NCBI RefSeq assembly: GCF_014171475.1
Contig: NZ_CP048817.1
Location: forward strand, 1,798,001 to 1,862,000
DNA from: Sphingomonas sp. So64.6b
GTDB taxonomy: Bacteria; Pseudomonadota; Alphaproteobacteria; Sphingomonadales; Sphingomonadaceae
Length of the DNA stretch: 64,000 nucleotides
Reading direction: 5' to 3'
Below are positions 1 through 9,243 of the stretch, one piece after another; positions within the stretch are counted from its first letter, which is position 1, and each line of letters opens with the position of its first letter. The notes below the pieces were generated by a model that worked only from the letters and a program-made list of their open reading frames with translations, had not been told where the DNA came from and ran no database searches. The translations under genes were made by a program, and so were the position numbers.

Positions 1-230
1 GGTACGCTATCGATTGCCGCCGCCAGCACATCGACGCGCAACACCATCCCGGCCCCGCCGCCGGCTGGTGTGTCGTCGACCGTGCGGTGCCGATCGATCG
101 CAAAGTCGCGGATATTGACTGCGTCGAGCGACCATTTGCCTTCGTTCAGCGCGCGCCCGGCAAGAGAAATACCGAGCGGCCCGGGAAACATCTCGGGGTA
201 GAGCGTTAAGACGGTGGCGGCGAAGGACAT
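1..230 (-). CDS. trmD: tRNA (guanine-N1)-methyltransferase TrmD, N-terminal part
   Basis: Only the first 76 codons are in the window; the gene runs off the left edge. The N-terminus begins [20 protein letters not shown] and contains the GGGAGMVLR loop, both typical of TrmD, the SPOUT-fold enzyme that methylates G37 of tRNAs read next to the anticodon and so prevents frameshifting. The ATG at 230 follows a good Shine-Dalgarno (AAGGAG). In most bacteria trmD directly follows rimM. Here rimM lies on the same strand about 1.7 kb away, separated by a phosphoesterase gene and by an oppositely oriented flavoprotein gene. Confidence 0.93.
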   Translation of the reverse strand, partial: MSFAATVLTLYPEMFPGPLGISLAGRALNEGKWSLDAVNIRDFAIDRHRTVDDTPAGGGAGMVLRVDVLAAAIDSV

Positions 231-274
231 GACTCTCCTTCCCGCAATGGTTACGCGAAGGCAAGGACGAGCAA

Positions 275-1189
275 TTGGACGTACAGGACGACTGCATCAT
301 CATCGGTGCCGGCCCCGCCGGCCTGACCGCCGCGATCTATCTTGCGCGTTTCCATCTATCGATCCGGCTGTTCGATTGCGGCAGCAGCCGGGCCGCGCTG
401 ATCCCGCGCACGCATAATCATGCGGGGTATCCCGGTGGAATCAAAGGAACGGACCTGCTCGCGTTGATGCTCGAACAAGCAGAAAGTTTCGGGGCGCGGC
501 GTGAAATGGCCGAGGTGACGGCGATCATGCCGATCGACGACGGCTTCGAAGTGCAGGTCGAGGGAGCGACCTTCCGGGCGCGCAGCGTGTTGCTGGCGAC
601 GGGCGTCGTCAACAACCGGCCGGACATGCCGTGCGAAGAGCATGACGACGCATTGGCGAGCGGATTACTGCGTTACTGCCCGATCTGTGACGGGTATGAA
701 GTGACCGACAAGCGCGTCGGCGTGATCGGCACCGGTGATCATGGCATGCGCGAGGCTTTGTTCCTGCGCGGCTTTACCAGCGACATCACGCTGATCGCGC
801 CGGGTGCCGCGCATGATCTGGATGCGGCGTGTCGCGCCAAGCTCGATGCGGCGGGGATCGCGCACGTCGATGGTCCGTGCAGGCCGATCCAGATTCGCGA
901 TGGTCGGATCGTCGTGACCACGCCAAGCGGCGAACTGGATTTCGCCAGCATCTACCCCGCGCTCGGGTCTAAAATTCGCTCGGGCCTGGCGGTGGCGGCT
1001 GGTGCGCGCGCGTCGGAGGATGGTTGTCTCGAGGTCGATGCGCATCAGCGCACAACTGTCCCCGGCCTGTTCGCGGCAGGTGATGTGGTGAAGGGCCTCG
1101 ACCAGATCAGCAATGCGATGGGCCAAGCCGGCGTCGCCGCGACCAGCATCCGCAATCTGCTCGACGAGCAGCAATCGATCAGGCGGTGA
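275..1189 (+). CDS. thioredoxin-reductase-like NAD(P)/FAD oxidoreductase
   Basis: A 304-residue flavoprotein of the two-domain thioredoxin reductase fold. Visible motifs are the N-terminal FAD dinucleotide-binding site [15 protein letters not shown], a redox-active CPIC followed by DGYE (residues near 133-140), a second nucleotide-binding loop GTGDHG for NADPH, and the C-terminal FAD-contact GLFAAGDV. The TTG start at 275 is chosen because AAGGA lies a few bases upstream and the FAD motif needs this N-terminus. CPIC replaces the CATC/CAVC usual in housekeeping TrxB, so this is probably a paralogue whose acceptor is unknown rather than the main thioredoxin reductase. It starts 44 bp from the divergent trmD, and its 3' end overlaps the convergent phosphoesterase by 11 bp. 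Confidence 0.85.
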   Translation: MDVQDDCIIIGAGPAGLTAAIYLARFHLSIRLFDCGSSRAALIPRTHNHAGYPGGIKGTDLLALMLEQAESFGARREMAEVTAIMPIDDGFEVQVEGATFRARSVLLATGVVNNRPDMPCEEHDDALASGLLRYCPICDGYEVTDKRVGVIGTGDHGMREALFLRGFTSDITLIAPGAAHDLDAACRAKLDAAGIAHVDGPCRPIQIRDGRIVVTTPSGELDFASIYPALGSKIRSGLAVAAGARASEDGCLEVDAHQRTTVPGLFAAGDVVKGLDQISNAMGQAGVAATSIRNLLDEQQSIRR

Positions 1190-1910
1190 GACGGCCGCTG
1201 CGGAGCGCCTCGGCCCAATCGCCGCGCCCTTCACGCGCCGCCTTGGCCGCAGCCGCTTCATGATCATACTCGACCGCGACGAACTCAAGTCGGCCGTTTT
1301 CGATAATCGCGTAGCGAGCTCGGGGATCGCCGACTTCCACACGATACGGCCAGGGCCGGTCATCGTCGAACGCTTGCAGCCCGACGCTGCCGGGGTTTGC
1401 CACGATTCGTCCGTCACCAAGCGCAACAATGCGCGGAAGATGGGTGTGGCCACAAAGGACGATCGCCTCATGCCGATCTCCGGCACGTCCAGCGATCTCC
1501 GCGCCGGTTGCCTCGCGCATACCAGTCGGCTCAACCGTGTGCAGGAAATGTTCGAGGTCGCTGACCGGCGTGCCGTGGCACATGAAGATGTCGGGCGAAT
1601 ATTCCAGCACCGGCGGCTGTGCGGCGATCCATGCCAGATGCCGTTCGTCGAGCACGTCGCGCGCATGACTGTCGCTGGCGCCCATCCGCGCCCGATCGAG
1701 GGTCAGCAATTGACGTTCATGGTTGCCCGCAATCGTCGGCCAGTCCTTGCACATCAGACGCTCGGCGGTTTCGACCGGCCACAGTGGACCGGACAGAGTA
1801 TCGCCAAGGTTGAGAAAAGCGTCGCAACCCCTTGCCTGCGCATCGGCGATCACCGCGTCCAGCGCGAGCACATTGCCGTGGATGTCGGACAGCACGGCAA
1901 TGCGGGTCAT
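1179..1910 (-). CDS. metallophosphoesterase (calcineurin-like, YfcE/MJ0936 type)
   Basis: A 243-residue calcineurin-like phosphoesterase. The metal-binding blocks are in order: SDIHGN, NLGDTLSG, AGNHE, MCHGTP and CGHTHLP. Small stand-alone enzymes of this type hydrolyse phosphodiesters or phosphomonoesters; the substrate cannot be told from sequence. The ATG at 1910 overlaps the rimM stop as ATGA, so translation is probably coupled to rimM. An upstream in-frame start would only add a basic, non-conserved stretch. The gene sits where trmD would normally follow rimM. Confidence 0.85.
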   Translation of the reverse strand: MTRIAVLSDIHGNVLALDAVIADAQARGCDAFLNLGDTLSGPLWPVETAERLMCKDWPTIAGNHERQLLTLDRARMGASDSHARDVLDERHLAWIAAQPPVLEYSPDIFMCHGTPVSDLEHFLHTVEPTGMREATGAEIAGRAGDRHEAIVLCGHTHLPRIVALGDGRIVANPGSVGLQAFDDDRPWPYRVEVGDPRARYAIIENGRLEFVAVEYDHEAAAAKAAREGRGDWAEALRSGRLTA

Positions 1911-2383
1911 GAGATAAAGTCGTCCGCCACGACCAGGCGCTCGCCATCCCATTCGGGCACTGCGTCGGCATTCATCGGAACCATGAAGCGCTTGCCCGTG
2001 TCGCGCTCGATCTCGATCACATCGCCGGCGCCGAAATCGTCAATCGCCACGACCTTGCCGAGCACGTCGCCACCGACCGAAAACGCCGGCAGGCCGAGCA
2101 GGTCGGCATGGTAATATTCGCCCTCAGCGAGCGGCGGTAATGCCGAGCGCGGCACGGTCAGTTCAGTGCCGCGCATCGCCTCGGCGGCGTTGCGATCGGT
2201 CACTTCGGCGATGCGCGCGATCGTGCCGTTGCTGCCGTGGCGCGTCGATTTGAGCGTCAGCGCGCCGTCATTGAAGCTTTTGTACGGCGTCAGGTCCTCG
2301 GCGAAGACCTTCAGCCGCACTTCCCCCGTCACGCCATGCGCGCCGATGACGACGGCAAGCGTGACGGGGCGGGCGGTCGACAT
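1907..2383 (-). CDS. rimM: 16S rRNA processing protein RimM
   Basis: A 158-residue ribosome maturation factor with the two usual parts. The N-terminal RimM barrel opens with the family signature VIGAHGVTGEVRLKVF, and a C-terminal PRC-barrel holds LLGLPAFSVGGDVLGKVVAIDDFGA (split by a short linker in the family), ending with an FMVP segment. RimM binds ribosomal protein S19 and helps assemble the 30S head. Its ATG overlaps the rpsP stop by one base (TGATG), so it is coupled to rpsP, which is the conserved order. Confidence 0.95.
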   Translation of the reverse strand: MSTARPVTLAVVIGAHGVTGEVRLKVFAEDLTPYKSFNDGALTLKSTRHGSNGTIARIAEVTDRNAAEAMRGTELTVPRSALPPLAEGEYYHADLLGLPAFSVGGDVLGKVVAIDDFGAGDVIEIERDTGKRFMVPMNADAVPEWDGERLVVADDFIS

Positions 2384-3075
2384 CAGCCCTCGGCAGGCTT
2401 CTGTGCGGATTCGCCTTCGACGGCGTCGACGCTGTCGCCTGCATCGCTGTTCGGCGTTGCTTCATTGGCTTCGGCGGCAGGTGCTTCTTCAGCGGCAGGC
2501 GCTTCTTCAGCAGCAGGTGCCTCTTCGGCGGCCGGCGCTTCGACGGCTGGCGTCTCTTCGGCGGTCGCTTCGACCACGGCTTCGGCTTCGGGTGTCGGCT
2601 CTTCGGTCGCGGCTTCGACCTCAGCGGCTACGACAGCTTCCGCTTCCTCATTACTGTCCGCGACGGGAGCTGCTTCGGGCTCAGGCTCGGGAGCCGGCGC
2701 AGGGGCGGCGGCCGCTGCTGCTGCGGCTTCCTCGGCCTCGGCTGCCTTGGTCGCACGCTCTTCGGCGCGCTCATTGGCCTTGTCGCCGGGCTTGCCCTTG
2801 TTCGGGTTGTTGCGCGCGGTGCGCTCACGCACGCCGGCAACGTCCAGGAAGCGCGCGACGCGGTCGGTCGGCTGCGCGCCGACGCTCAGCCAATGCTTGG
2901 CGCGGTCGGTGTCGAGCTTGACGCGCTCGGGCGAATCCTTGGCGAGCAGCGGGTTATAGGTGCCGAGCTTTTCGATGAAGCGGCCGTCACGCGGGCTGCG
3001 CGCGTCGGCAACGATGATCTTGTAATAAGGACGCTTCTTGGAGCCGCCACGCGACAGACGAATGCTGAGTGCCAT
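2383..3075 (-). CDS. rpsP: 30S ribosomal protein bS16 with long acidic C-terminal extension
   Basis: Residues 1 to about 80 are a normal bS16: [20 protein letters not shown], then [19 protein letters not shown] and the [17 protein letters not shown] block. The protein then runs on to 230 residues, against roughly 80-90 in most bacteria. The extension has a basic stretch ([20 protein letters not shown]) followed by about 110 residues of Ala, Glu and Pro, including four near-identical copies of the unit EAPAAE. Extended S16 tails occur in alphaproteobacteria, but this one is long. It is translationally coupled to rimM downstream and lies 48 bp from ffh. Confidence 0.95.
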   Translation of the reverse strand: MALSIRLSRGGSKKRPYYKIIVADARSPRDGRFIEKLGTYNPLLAKDSPERVKLDTDRAKHWLSVGAQPTDRVARFLDVAGVRERTARNNPNKGKPGDKANERAEERATKAAEAEEAAAAAAAAPAPAPEPEPEAAPVADSNEEAEAVVAAEVEAATEEPTPEAEAVVEATAEETPAVEAPAAEEAPAAEEAPAAEEAPAAEANEATPNSDAGDSVDAVEGESAQKPAEG

Positions 3076-3123
3076 TGTAGTTATCTTCCTTGAGTGATCT
3101 GAAAATGATCTGGGTTGAGAGGA

Positions 3124-4605
3124 TTATTTCTTGTTGAGCAGATTTTCGAAACCGGGGGGCAGTTTGGCCTGACCGCCGCCAAGACCGGGGAGCCCGCCCC
3201 CGCCGGCGCCGCCAAGCATGTCGCCAAGCCCCTTGCCGCCAAGTGCGTTGCCGAGGCCACCCATGCCGCCCTTGCCAAGCATGGCCGCCATACCGCGCAT
3301 GCCGCCCATCTTGCGGATCTTCTTCATCGCAGTGGACATTTCGAGGTGCATTTTCAGCAGCTTGTTGACGTCCTGCACGGTCGTACCGCTGCCCTTGGCG
3401 ATGCGGATCTTGCGCTTGGCGTTGATCACGTCGGGCTTGGAACGTTCCTTCTGCGTCATCGACGTGATCATCGCGTCCATGCGCAGCAGAATGCGCTCGT
3501 CGACCGCGCCGGAGGCCATCGCCGCCTGCGCCTTCTTCATGCCGGGGATCATCCCGGCGAGCGCGCCGAGACCGCCCATGCGGCGCATCTGGGCGAGCTG
3601 GTTGCGCAGATCGTCCATGTCGAACTGGCCCTTGGCCAGTTTCGCCGCCATCTTCTCGGCGTCTTCCTGCTGGATGACCTCCGCCGCGCGCTCGACCAGG
3701 CCGACCACGTCGCCCATGCCGAGAATGCGGCCGGCAACCCGGCTCGGGTGAAACGCCTCGAGCGCATCGAGCTTTTCGCCCATGCCGGCGAACTTGATCG
3801 GCTTGCCGGTGACGGCGCGCATCGACAGCGCCGCACCACCGCGCGCATCGCCGTCCATGCGGGTCAGTACCACGCCGGTCAGCGGGACCTGATCCGAGAA
3901 GCTCTTCGCGACATTGACCGCGTCCTGGCCGGTCAGCGCATCGACGACGAGCAGGATTTCGGCGGGCCTGGCGACATCGGCGACGGCGCGCATCTCGTCC
4001 ATCAGCGCCTGGTCGACATGGAGACGACCCGCGGTATCGAGCATCAGGACGTCATAGCCCTGCAGCTTCGCCGCCTGCAGCGCACGCCGCGCAATATCGA
4101 CCGGCTGCTGACCCTGCACGATCGGCAGGGTCGCGACTTCGGCCTGAGTGCCCAGCGTGGCGAGCTGTTCCTGCGCGTTCGGGCGATTAACGTCGAGCGA
4201 CGCCATCAGCACTTTTTTGCGATCGCGGCCCGCCAGGCGCTTGGCGATCTTTGCCGTGGTCGTGGTCTTGCCCGAACCCTGCAAGCCGACCATCATGATC
4301 ACGGCCGGCGGCGTGACGCCCAGTTCGAGCTCAGCGGACTCGGAGCCGAGCATCTCGACCAGCGCGTCGTTGACGATCTTGACGACCTGCTGGCCCGGCG
4401 TGACCGAGCGCAACACGTTCTGGCCGATCGCGAGTTCGGTCACCTTATCGACGAAATCGCGCGCGACAGGCAGCGCGACATCGGCTTCGAGCAGCGCGAC
4501 ACGGACTTCGCGCATCGCTGCGCGCACGTCCGCTTCGGTCAGCGCACCGCGCCCCCGCAGTCGATCGAACACACCGCCAAGACGGTCGCTCAGGCTTTCA
4601 AACAT
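3124..4605 (-). CDS. ffh: signal recognition particle protein Ffh (SRP54)
   Basis: A 493-residue SRP GTPase. The N domain leads into a G domain with P-loop GLQGSGKTTTT, DTAGRLHVD, LTRMDGDARGG and the conserved ALEAFHPSRVAGRILGMGD. The methionine-rich M domain that grips signal peptides and SRP RNA follows, and the end is Gly/Met rich. Ffh with the 4.5S-type RNA delivers nascent membrane proteins to FtsY. The ATG at 4605 is preferred over two in-frame TTG codons upstream because GGAG lies seven bases before it. Its partners are also in the window: ftsY at 8308 and the SRP RNA at 41939. Confidence 0.96.
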   Translation of the reverse strand: MFESLSDRLGGVFDRLRGRGALTEADVRAAMREVRVALLEADVALPVARDFVDKVTELAIGQNVLRSVTPGQQVVKIVNDALVEMLGSESAELELGVTPPAVIMMVGLQGSGKTTTTAKIAKRLAGRDRKKVLMASLDVNRPNAQEQLATLGTQAEVATLPIVQGQQPVDIARRALQAAKLQGYDVLMLDTAGRLHVDQALMDEMRAVADVARPAEILLVVDALTGQDAVNVAKSFSDQVPLTGVVLTRMDGDARGGAALSMRAVTGKPIKFAGMGEKLDALEAFHPSRVAGRILGMGDVVGLVERAAEVIQQEDAEKMAAKLAKGQFDMDDLRNQLAQMRRMGGLGALAGMIPGMKKAQAAMASGAVDERILLRMDAMITSMTQKERSKPDVINAKRKIRIAKGSGTTVQDVNKLLKMHLEMSTAMKKIRKMGGMRGMAAMLGKGGMGGLGNALGGKGLGDMLGGAGGGGLPGLGGGQAKLPPGFENLLNKK

Positions 4606-4862
4606 CAACAAACTCCGTTGCCGATCGCGGCTATCCCCGTGAAACGCAAGAAACGCCGGCGGACGAAACCTCGTCAGCCAGCGTATGACCGTCCTGTGGT
4701 GGACGGTGCCCCTGCGTTCTTGCGGGAACGCGCCGGCCTATAAGCGGCAAAGCACGCAAAGGCAATATACTCTCGATCGGATGTCCCTGGGAGCCGGCTT
4801 AACGTCTTCTACACCCGATCCATGAGATCAAGGGCATCAACAGGATCGTGGGGCGGACCGGC

Positions 4863-6497
4863 ATGGCGCTGGATACAAACGAAGACATCATCCAACAGCC
4901 GATTACGGCCAAGCGCGAGTTGCTGAGCGGAGCGATCACGGTTGCCGCGATCCTGCTGTTCGTCGGCACTGGCAGCGCCGTGCTCTCAAGCACGCTCAGG
5001 CAATATCTCGCCGGCGGGGCGGGGAGCGACCAGACTCTAGTCATCGCCCTGCTGCTCAACGTGGCGCTGATTCTGTTCGGCTGGCGCCGCCACCGCGAGC
5101 TCAGCATCGAAGTCACGATCCGCGCCGCGGCCGAGGAGCGCGCGCAGCAATTGGCGTCGAAAGACCCGCTGACCGGCTTCCTCAATCGCCGCAGCCTGGC
5201 GGAAGAGGGCGCCGCCATGTTCGTGCGCGCCGAACGCCGCAACAAGGCGATGGCGATGCTGATGCTCGACCTCGACCATTTCAAGACCGTCAACGACATG
5301 CATGGCCATGCTACCGGCGATGCGTTGCTGCGTCAGGTCGCGGTCGAGATCGCCGCGGCGATGCCGTCGATCTCGCTCACCGCGCGCTTTGGCGGCGATG
5401 AATTCGCCTGCGCCTTTCTGTTCGATCCGGCGCATCCCGACACGGTCGAGCGGATCGCGGAGAAACTGATCAGCCGCCTCGCCCAGCCCTTCCATGCCGA
5501 GGGTCTGCAGCTGCATATCAGCGCCTCGGTCGGCGTGGCGCGATCCGATTTCGATTGCGCCAGCATCGACGCGCTGATGCGATCGGCCGACATCGCAATG
5601 TATGCGGCGAAGAATTCGGGTCGCAATCGTTTCGCCTGGTTCGACCTGTCGATGGAGCGCGAACTGCAGGCGCGCAACGAGCTCGAAAGTGGTCTGCGCG
5701 CGGCCATTCCGCGGCTTGAGATCGTGCCATATTTCGAACAGCAGATCGACCTGACCACCGGCCGTCTCGGTGGGTTCGAAGTGCTGGCGCGCTGGGAACA
5801 TCCGACGCGCGGCCTGATCGTGCCTGACAAATTCATTCCGATCGCCGAGGAAACCGGCATGATCGCCGAACTGTCGCTGTCGATCATGCGCCAGGCGTTC
5901 GTCGCCGCGAAGGACTGGGATCCCAGTCTTTCACTGTCGGTCAATATCTCACCCTGGCAGCTCAAGGACGCCTGGCTGGCGCAGAAGATCATCAAGGTGC
6001 TGACCGAAACGGGATTCCCCGCGAGCCGGCTGGAGATCGAGATCACCGAAAGCTCATTGTTCGACAATCTCGCGCTTGCACAATCGATCGTCGGGTCACT
6101 GAAGAACCAGGGCATCCGCCTGGCGCTCGACGATTTCGGCACCGGCTATTCGTCGCTTGCCCATCTGCGCGCATTGCCGTTCGACCGGATCAAGATCGAC
6201 AAGAGCTTCGTCATGTCGATCAACGACAATTCGGAAAGCGCGGCGATCGTTAACGCGATCACGCGATTGGGCGACAGCCTCAACCTGCCGATCACCGCCG
6301 AAGGCATCGAAGATGCGTCGATCGAGGAACGGCTGCGCGCGCTGGGCTGCTCGAAGGGGCAAGGTTATCTTTATGGCCGGCCGCTGAGTGTTGCCAATGT
6401 CCGGCGCCTGCTCGCCGAAAAACGGCTGTTGCGGCAGCCGCTGCCAATTGCGGAACCCCAGTCGAGCGATGCTACCAGCCGGCGTCTGGCTGGCTGA
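4863..6497 (+). CDS. membrane-anchored GGDEF-EAL cyclic-di-GMP protein
   Basis: About 544 residues. Two N-terminal membrane helices are followed by a GGDEF domain with intact RFGGDEF, and no RxxD inhibitory site five residues upstream. A complete EAL domain comes next: EVLAR, SVNISPWQL, ITESSLF, DDFGTGYSSL, KIDKSF and ITAEGIE carry the metal and catalytic positions. The sequence predicts both diguanylate cyclase and phosphodiesterase activity; which dominates cannot be read from motifs. There is no recognised sensor domain beyond the membrane segments. A GTG at 4848 is an alternative start. The 3' end overlaps the convergent DUF924 gene by 26 bp. Confidence 0.9.
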   Translation: MALDTNEDIIQQPITAKRELLSGAITVAAILLFVGTGSAVLSSTLRQYLAGGAGSDQTLVIALLLNVALILFGWRRHRELSIEVTIRAAAEERAQQLASKDPLTGFLNRRSLAEEGAAMFVRAERRNKAMAMLMLDLDHFKTVNDMHGHATGDALLRQVAVEIAAAMPSISLTARFGGDEFACAFLFDPAHPDTVERIAEKLISRLAQPFHAEGLQLHISASVGVARSDFDCASIDALMRSADIAMYAAKNSGRNRFAWFDLSMERELQARNELESGLRAAIPRLEIVPYFEQQIDLTTGRLGGFEVLARWEHPTRGLIVPDKFIPIAEETGMIAELSLSIMRQAFVAAKDWDPSLSLSVNISPWQLKDAWLAQKIIKVLTETGFPASRLEIEITESSLFDNLALAQSIVGSLKNQGIRLALDDFGTGYSSLAHLRALPFDRIKIDKSFVMSINDNSESAAIVNAITRLGDSLNLPITAEGIEDASIEERLRALGCSKGQGYLYGRPLSVANVRRLLAEKRLLRQPLPIAEPQSSDATSRRLAG

Positions 6498-7050
6498 GAT
6501 AGTCGAGTTCCTCGGGCGTCGAGTCGCGCCCGAGCGCCGCATTGCGTGACGGGAAGCGGCCGAAACGCTCGATCACTTCGGCATGCTCACGGGCAAATTT
6601 GACGTTTTCCGCGTTACCGAGTCGTTCGAACCAGGCCACGCTCTTTGCCTGTGTCGCGCGATTTTCGGCGTGCATCATCGGCATGTAGAGAAACGCGCGG
6701 CGTTCGACGGGCAGCCTGTCGTCCCACGCGAGGATGATGGCCCGCTCCGTCAGTTTCAGCGCCAGCGGGTCGGCCGCGAACGCCGCGGCGGTACCGCGGT
6801 GGATATTGCGCGAGAATTGATCGAGCAGAATCACCGCAGCGAGCAAGTTATCCGGATCGTCACGCCAGCCGGCCGCCATGGTAAACAGGACATGATCGCG
6901 CACCGCGCCGAAGCGCTCCGTGATCATGCGATCGAGCGCCTCATCCTTGGCATACCATTTGTCGGGCGGCACTTCGTCGAACCAGAAGTGCAACACGGCA
7001 CTGGCCTTTTCATGGACTTCGTCCGGCTTCGCACCTAGATCACCGCTCAT
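6472..7050 (-). CDS. DUF924 family protein
   Basis: A 192-residue soluble helical protein of family DUF924. Signatures seen are LHFWFDEVPPDKWYAKDEAL near the start, the LLDQFSRNIHRGTAAAFAAD block, FLYMPMMHAE in the middle, and FGRFPSRNAALGRDSTPEE with LDYL at the end. The fold is TPR-like and the biochemical function is unknown. The gene is divergent from mtaB with almost no intergenic space, so either its promoter or that of mtaB must lie inside the neighbouring coding sequence. Confidence 0.85.
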   Translation of the reverse strand: MSGDLGAKPDEVHEKASAVLHFWFDEVPPDKWYAKDEALDRMITERFGAVRDHVLFTMAAGWRDDPDNLLAAVILLDQFSRNIHRGTAAAFAADPLALKLTERAIILAWDDRLPVERRAFLYMPMMHAENRATQAKSVAWFERLGNAENVKFAREHAEVIERFGRFPSRNAALGRDSTPEELDYLSQPDAGW

Positions 7051-7072
7051 GCCCTATCTCCCGGCCACGATC

Positions 7073-8311
7073 ATGGCTGACCCCGACATTATCAGCATGG
7101 GCTGCCGGTTGAACATCGCTGAAAGCGAAACGATCCGCGCGCTGGTCGCCGGCCGCGACATGGTGGTGGTCAATAGCTGTGCCGTGACCAACGCCGCGGT
7201 GCGCCAGACGCGCAGCGCGATCCGCCGCGCCCGGCGCGACCGGCCCGGCGCGCAGATCGTCGTGACGGGGTGCGCTGCGCAAATTGACCCCGCGGGATTC
7301 GCCGCCATGCCCGAGGTCGACCGGGTGATCGGCAATGCCGAAAAGCTCACGGCGCTAGCCTGGGATGCCCCTGATCCGGTGGTGGTCGGCGACATCATGC
7401 AAGTGCGCGAAACCGCCCCTCACCTCGCCGCCGCCTTTGCCGCCCATGCCCGCGCTTTTGTCGAGGTGCAGAATGGCTGCGATCATCGCTGCACCTTTTG
7501 CGCAATCCCCTTGGCGCGGGGCAACAGCCGTTCGGTGCCGGCAGGCGCGGTGATCGACCGGATCGCGGGACTGGTCGATGCCGGGCATCGCGAGGTCGTG
7601 CTGACGGGAGTCGACTTGACCAGCTATGGTCCCGACCTTCCCGGCGCGCCGAGCCTGGGCATGCTGGTCGAACGCATCCTGCGCCATGTGCCGGCGCTCG
7701 CACGCCTACGCCTGTCCTCGCTCGATTCGATCGAGATCGACGACCGCTTGTTCGAGTTGATCATCAGCGAAGCGCGGATCATGCCGCATGTCCATCTGTC
7801 CTTTCAGGCTGGCGACGACATGATCCTGAAGCGGATGAAGCGCCGTCATGACCGTGCGCAATCGGTGGCGGTGGTACAGCGGCTCAAGGCGGTGCGGCCG
7901 GAGATCGCGATCGGTGCCGACCTGATCGCGGGTTTCCCGACCGAGACCGACGCCATGTTCGCTAACACGCTGGCGCTGATCGACGATTGCGAAATCGTCC
8001 ATGCGCATATCTTTCCCTATTCGCCGCGTGCCGGCACACCGGCGGCAAAGATGCCGCAAGTCGCGCCTGAGCTACGCAAGGCACGCGCGGCATTGCTGCG
8101 GGAGGCGGGCGAGCGGCGGAGGCTGATGTGGTTAGAGAGTCTGATCGGGACCAGTCAGGCAGTCCTTATCGAACGCCCGGGTGACCGCGGTCACGCACCG
8201 AACTTCGCCGAAGTGCGTTTCCCCCTGCCCACATCTCCCATTGTTGGGAGCGTTGCCTCGATCCTTATTACCACTACCGATGGCAAGACATTGACCGGAA
8301 TTCCCGCATGA
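7073..8311 (+). CDS. mtaB: tRNA t6A37 methylthiotransferase MtaB
   Basis: A radical-SAM methylthiotransferase of about 412 residues. The N-terminal UPF0004 domain has three cluster-binding cysteines (MGCRLN, VVNSCAVTN, VTGCAAQ). The radical-SAM motif is CDHRCTFC, followed by IPLARGNSRS and the conserved GVDLTSYG and FPTET blocks. MtaB converts t6A37 to ms2t6A37 in ANN-decoding tRNAs. The ATG at 7073 places GCRLN close to the N-terminus as in the family; an ATG at 7049 is possible. Its stop overlaps ftsY as ATGA, giving a mtaB-ftsY-yciB operon. Confidence 0.92.
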   Translation: MADPDIISMGCRLNIAESETIRALVAGRDMVVVNSCAVTNAAVRQTRSAIRRARRDRPGAQIVVTGCAAQIDPAGFAAMPEVDRVIGNAEKLTALAWDAPDPVVVGDIMQVRETAPHLAAAFAAHARAFVEVQNGCDHRCTFCAIPLARGNSRSVPAGAVIDRIAGLVDAGHREVVLTGVDLTSYGPDLPGAPSLGMLVERILRHVPALARLRLSSLDSIEIDDRLFELIISEARIMPHVHLSFQAGDDMILKRMKRRHDRAQSVAVVQRLKAVRPEIAIGADLIAGFPTETDAMFANTLALIDDCEIVHAHIFPYSPRAGTPAAKMPQVAPELRKARAALLREAGERRRLMWLESLIGTSQAVLIERPGDRGHAPNFAEVRFPLPTSPIVGSVASILITTTDGKTLTGIPA

Positions 8312-9243
8312 GCACGACACCCAGCTGGCACGACAAATTGCTCGGCGGCTTCAAACGCACGTCCGACCGGTTGCTTGGCAATCTCGCCGGGCTCGGCGCG
8401 GCGCGGCTCGATGATGCGACGCTCGATGATATCGAGGAGGCGCTGATCGCGTCCGACCTGGGGCCGGAAACATCGGCGCGGATTCGCGCGCGGCTCGCCG
8501 AAGGACAATATGAGCGCAATATGGAGGAGCTGGGTATCCGCCTGGTCGTCGCCGAAGAGATCGAGAAAGTGCTGGCCAAGGTCGCCAAACCGCTCGAGAT
8601 CGAGGCGTTCCCGCGCCCGCAGGTAATCCTGGTGATCGGCGTCAACGGATCGGGCAAGACCACCACCATCGCCAAGCTCGCCCATCTGCTGATGGAGCAG
8701 GATTATGGTGTGATGCTTGCCGCCGGCGACACGTTCCGCGCCGCCGCGATCGGCCAGCTCGCGACCTGGGCCGAGCGGGTCGGCGTGCCGATCATCAGCG
8801 GCAAGGAAGGCGGCGATGCGGCGGGGATCGTCTATGAGGCAGTCAAGCAAGCGACCGCGACCGGCATCGACGTGCTGATCGTCGATACCGCCGGGCGCTT
8901 GCAGAACAAGCGCGAATTGATGGATGAGCTGTCCAAGATCCGCCGCGTGCTCGGCCGGCTCAATCCGGCCGCGCCGCATGATGTGGTGCTGGTCCTCGAC
9001 GCGACCACCGGGCAGAATGCGCTCAACCAGATCGAGGTTTTCCAGAAGGATGCCGGTGTCACCGGCCTGGTGATGACCAAGCTCGACGGCACCGCCCGCG
9101 GCGGCGTGCTGGTCGCGGCGGCGGAAAAATATGGCTTGCCGATCCATGCGATCGGTGTCGGCGAGAGCATGGGCGATCTGCGCCCGTTCGATGCGAACGA
9201 GGTTGCGCGGATCATCGCCGGTGTGGAAGGAGCGGTGAAATGA
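8308..9243 (+). CDS. ftsY: signal recognition particle receptor FtsY
   Basis: A 311-residue SRP receptor GTPase with an N domain followed by the G domain: P-loop GVNGSGKTTTIAKLA, AAGDTFRAAA, VDTAGRLQNK, TKLDGTARGG and IGVGE. The long acidic A domain that precedes these in E. coli is absent, and the protein starts almost directly at the N domain, which is normal for alphaproteobacteria. It receives the Ffh-ribosome complex at the inner membrane. ATGA overlaps with both mtaB upstream and yciB downstream imply coupled translation. Confidence 0.95.
   Translation: MSTTPSWHDKLLGGFKRTSDRLLGNLAGLGAARLDDATLDDIEEALIASDLGPETSARIRARLAEGQYERNMEELGIRLVVAEEIEKVLAKVAKPLEIEAFPRPQVILVIGVNGSGKTTTIAKLAHLLMEQDYGVMLAAGDTFRAAAIGQLATWAERVGVPIISGKEGGDAAGIVYEAVKQATATGIDVLIVDTAGRLQNKRELMDELSKIRRVLGRLNPAAPHDVVLVLDATTGQNALNQIEVFQKDAGVTGLVMTKLDGTARGGVLVAAAEKYGLPIHAIGVGESMGDLRPFDANEVARIIAGVEGAVK

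Noticed and set aside
3115..4743. 542-codon open frame antisense to ffh
   Set aside because: It is the antisense shadow of a highly conserved GC-rich gene, with no conserved domain and low-complexity His/Arg/Asp content.
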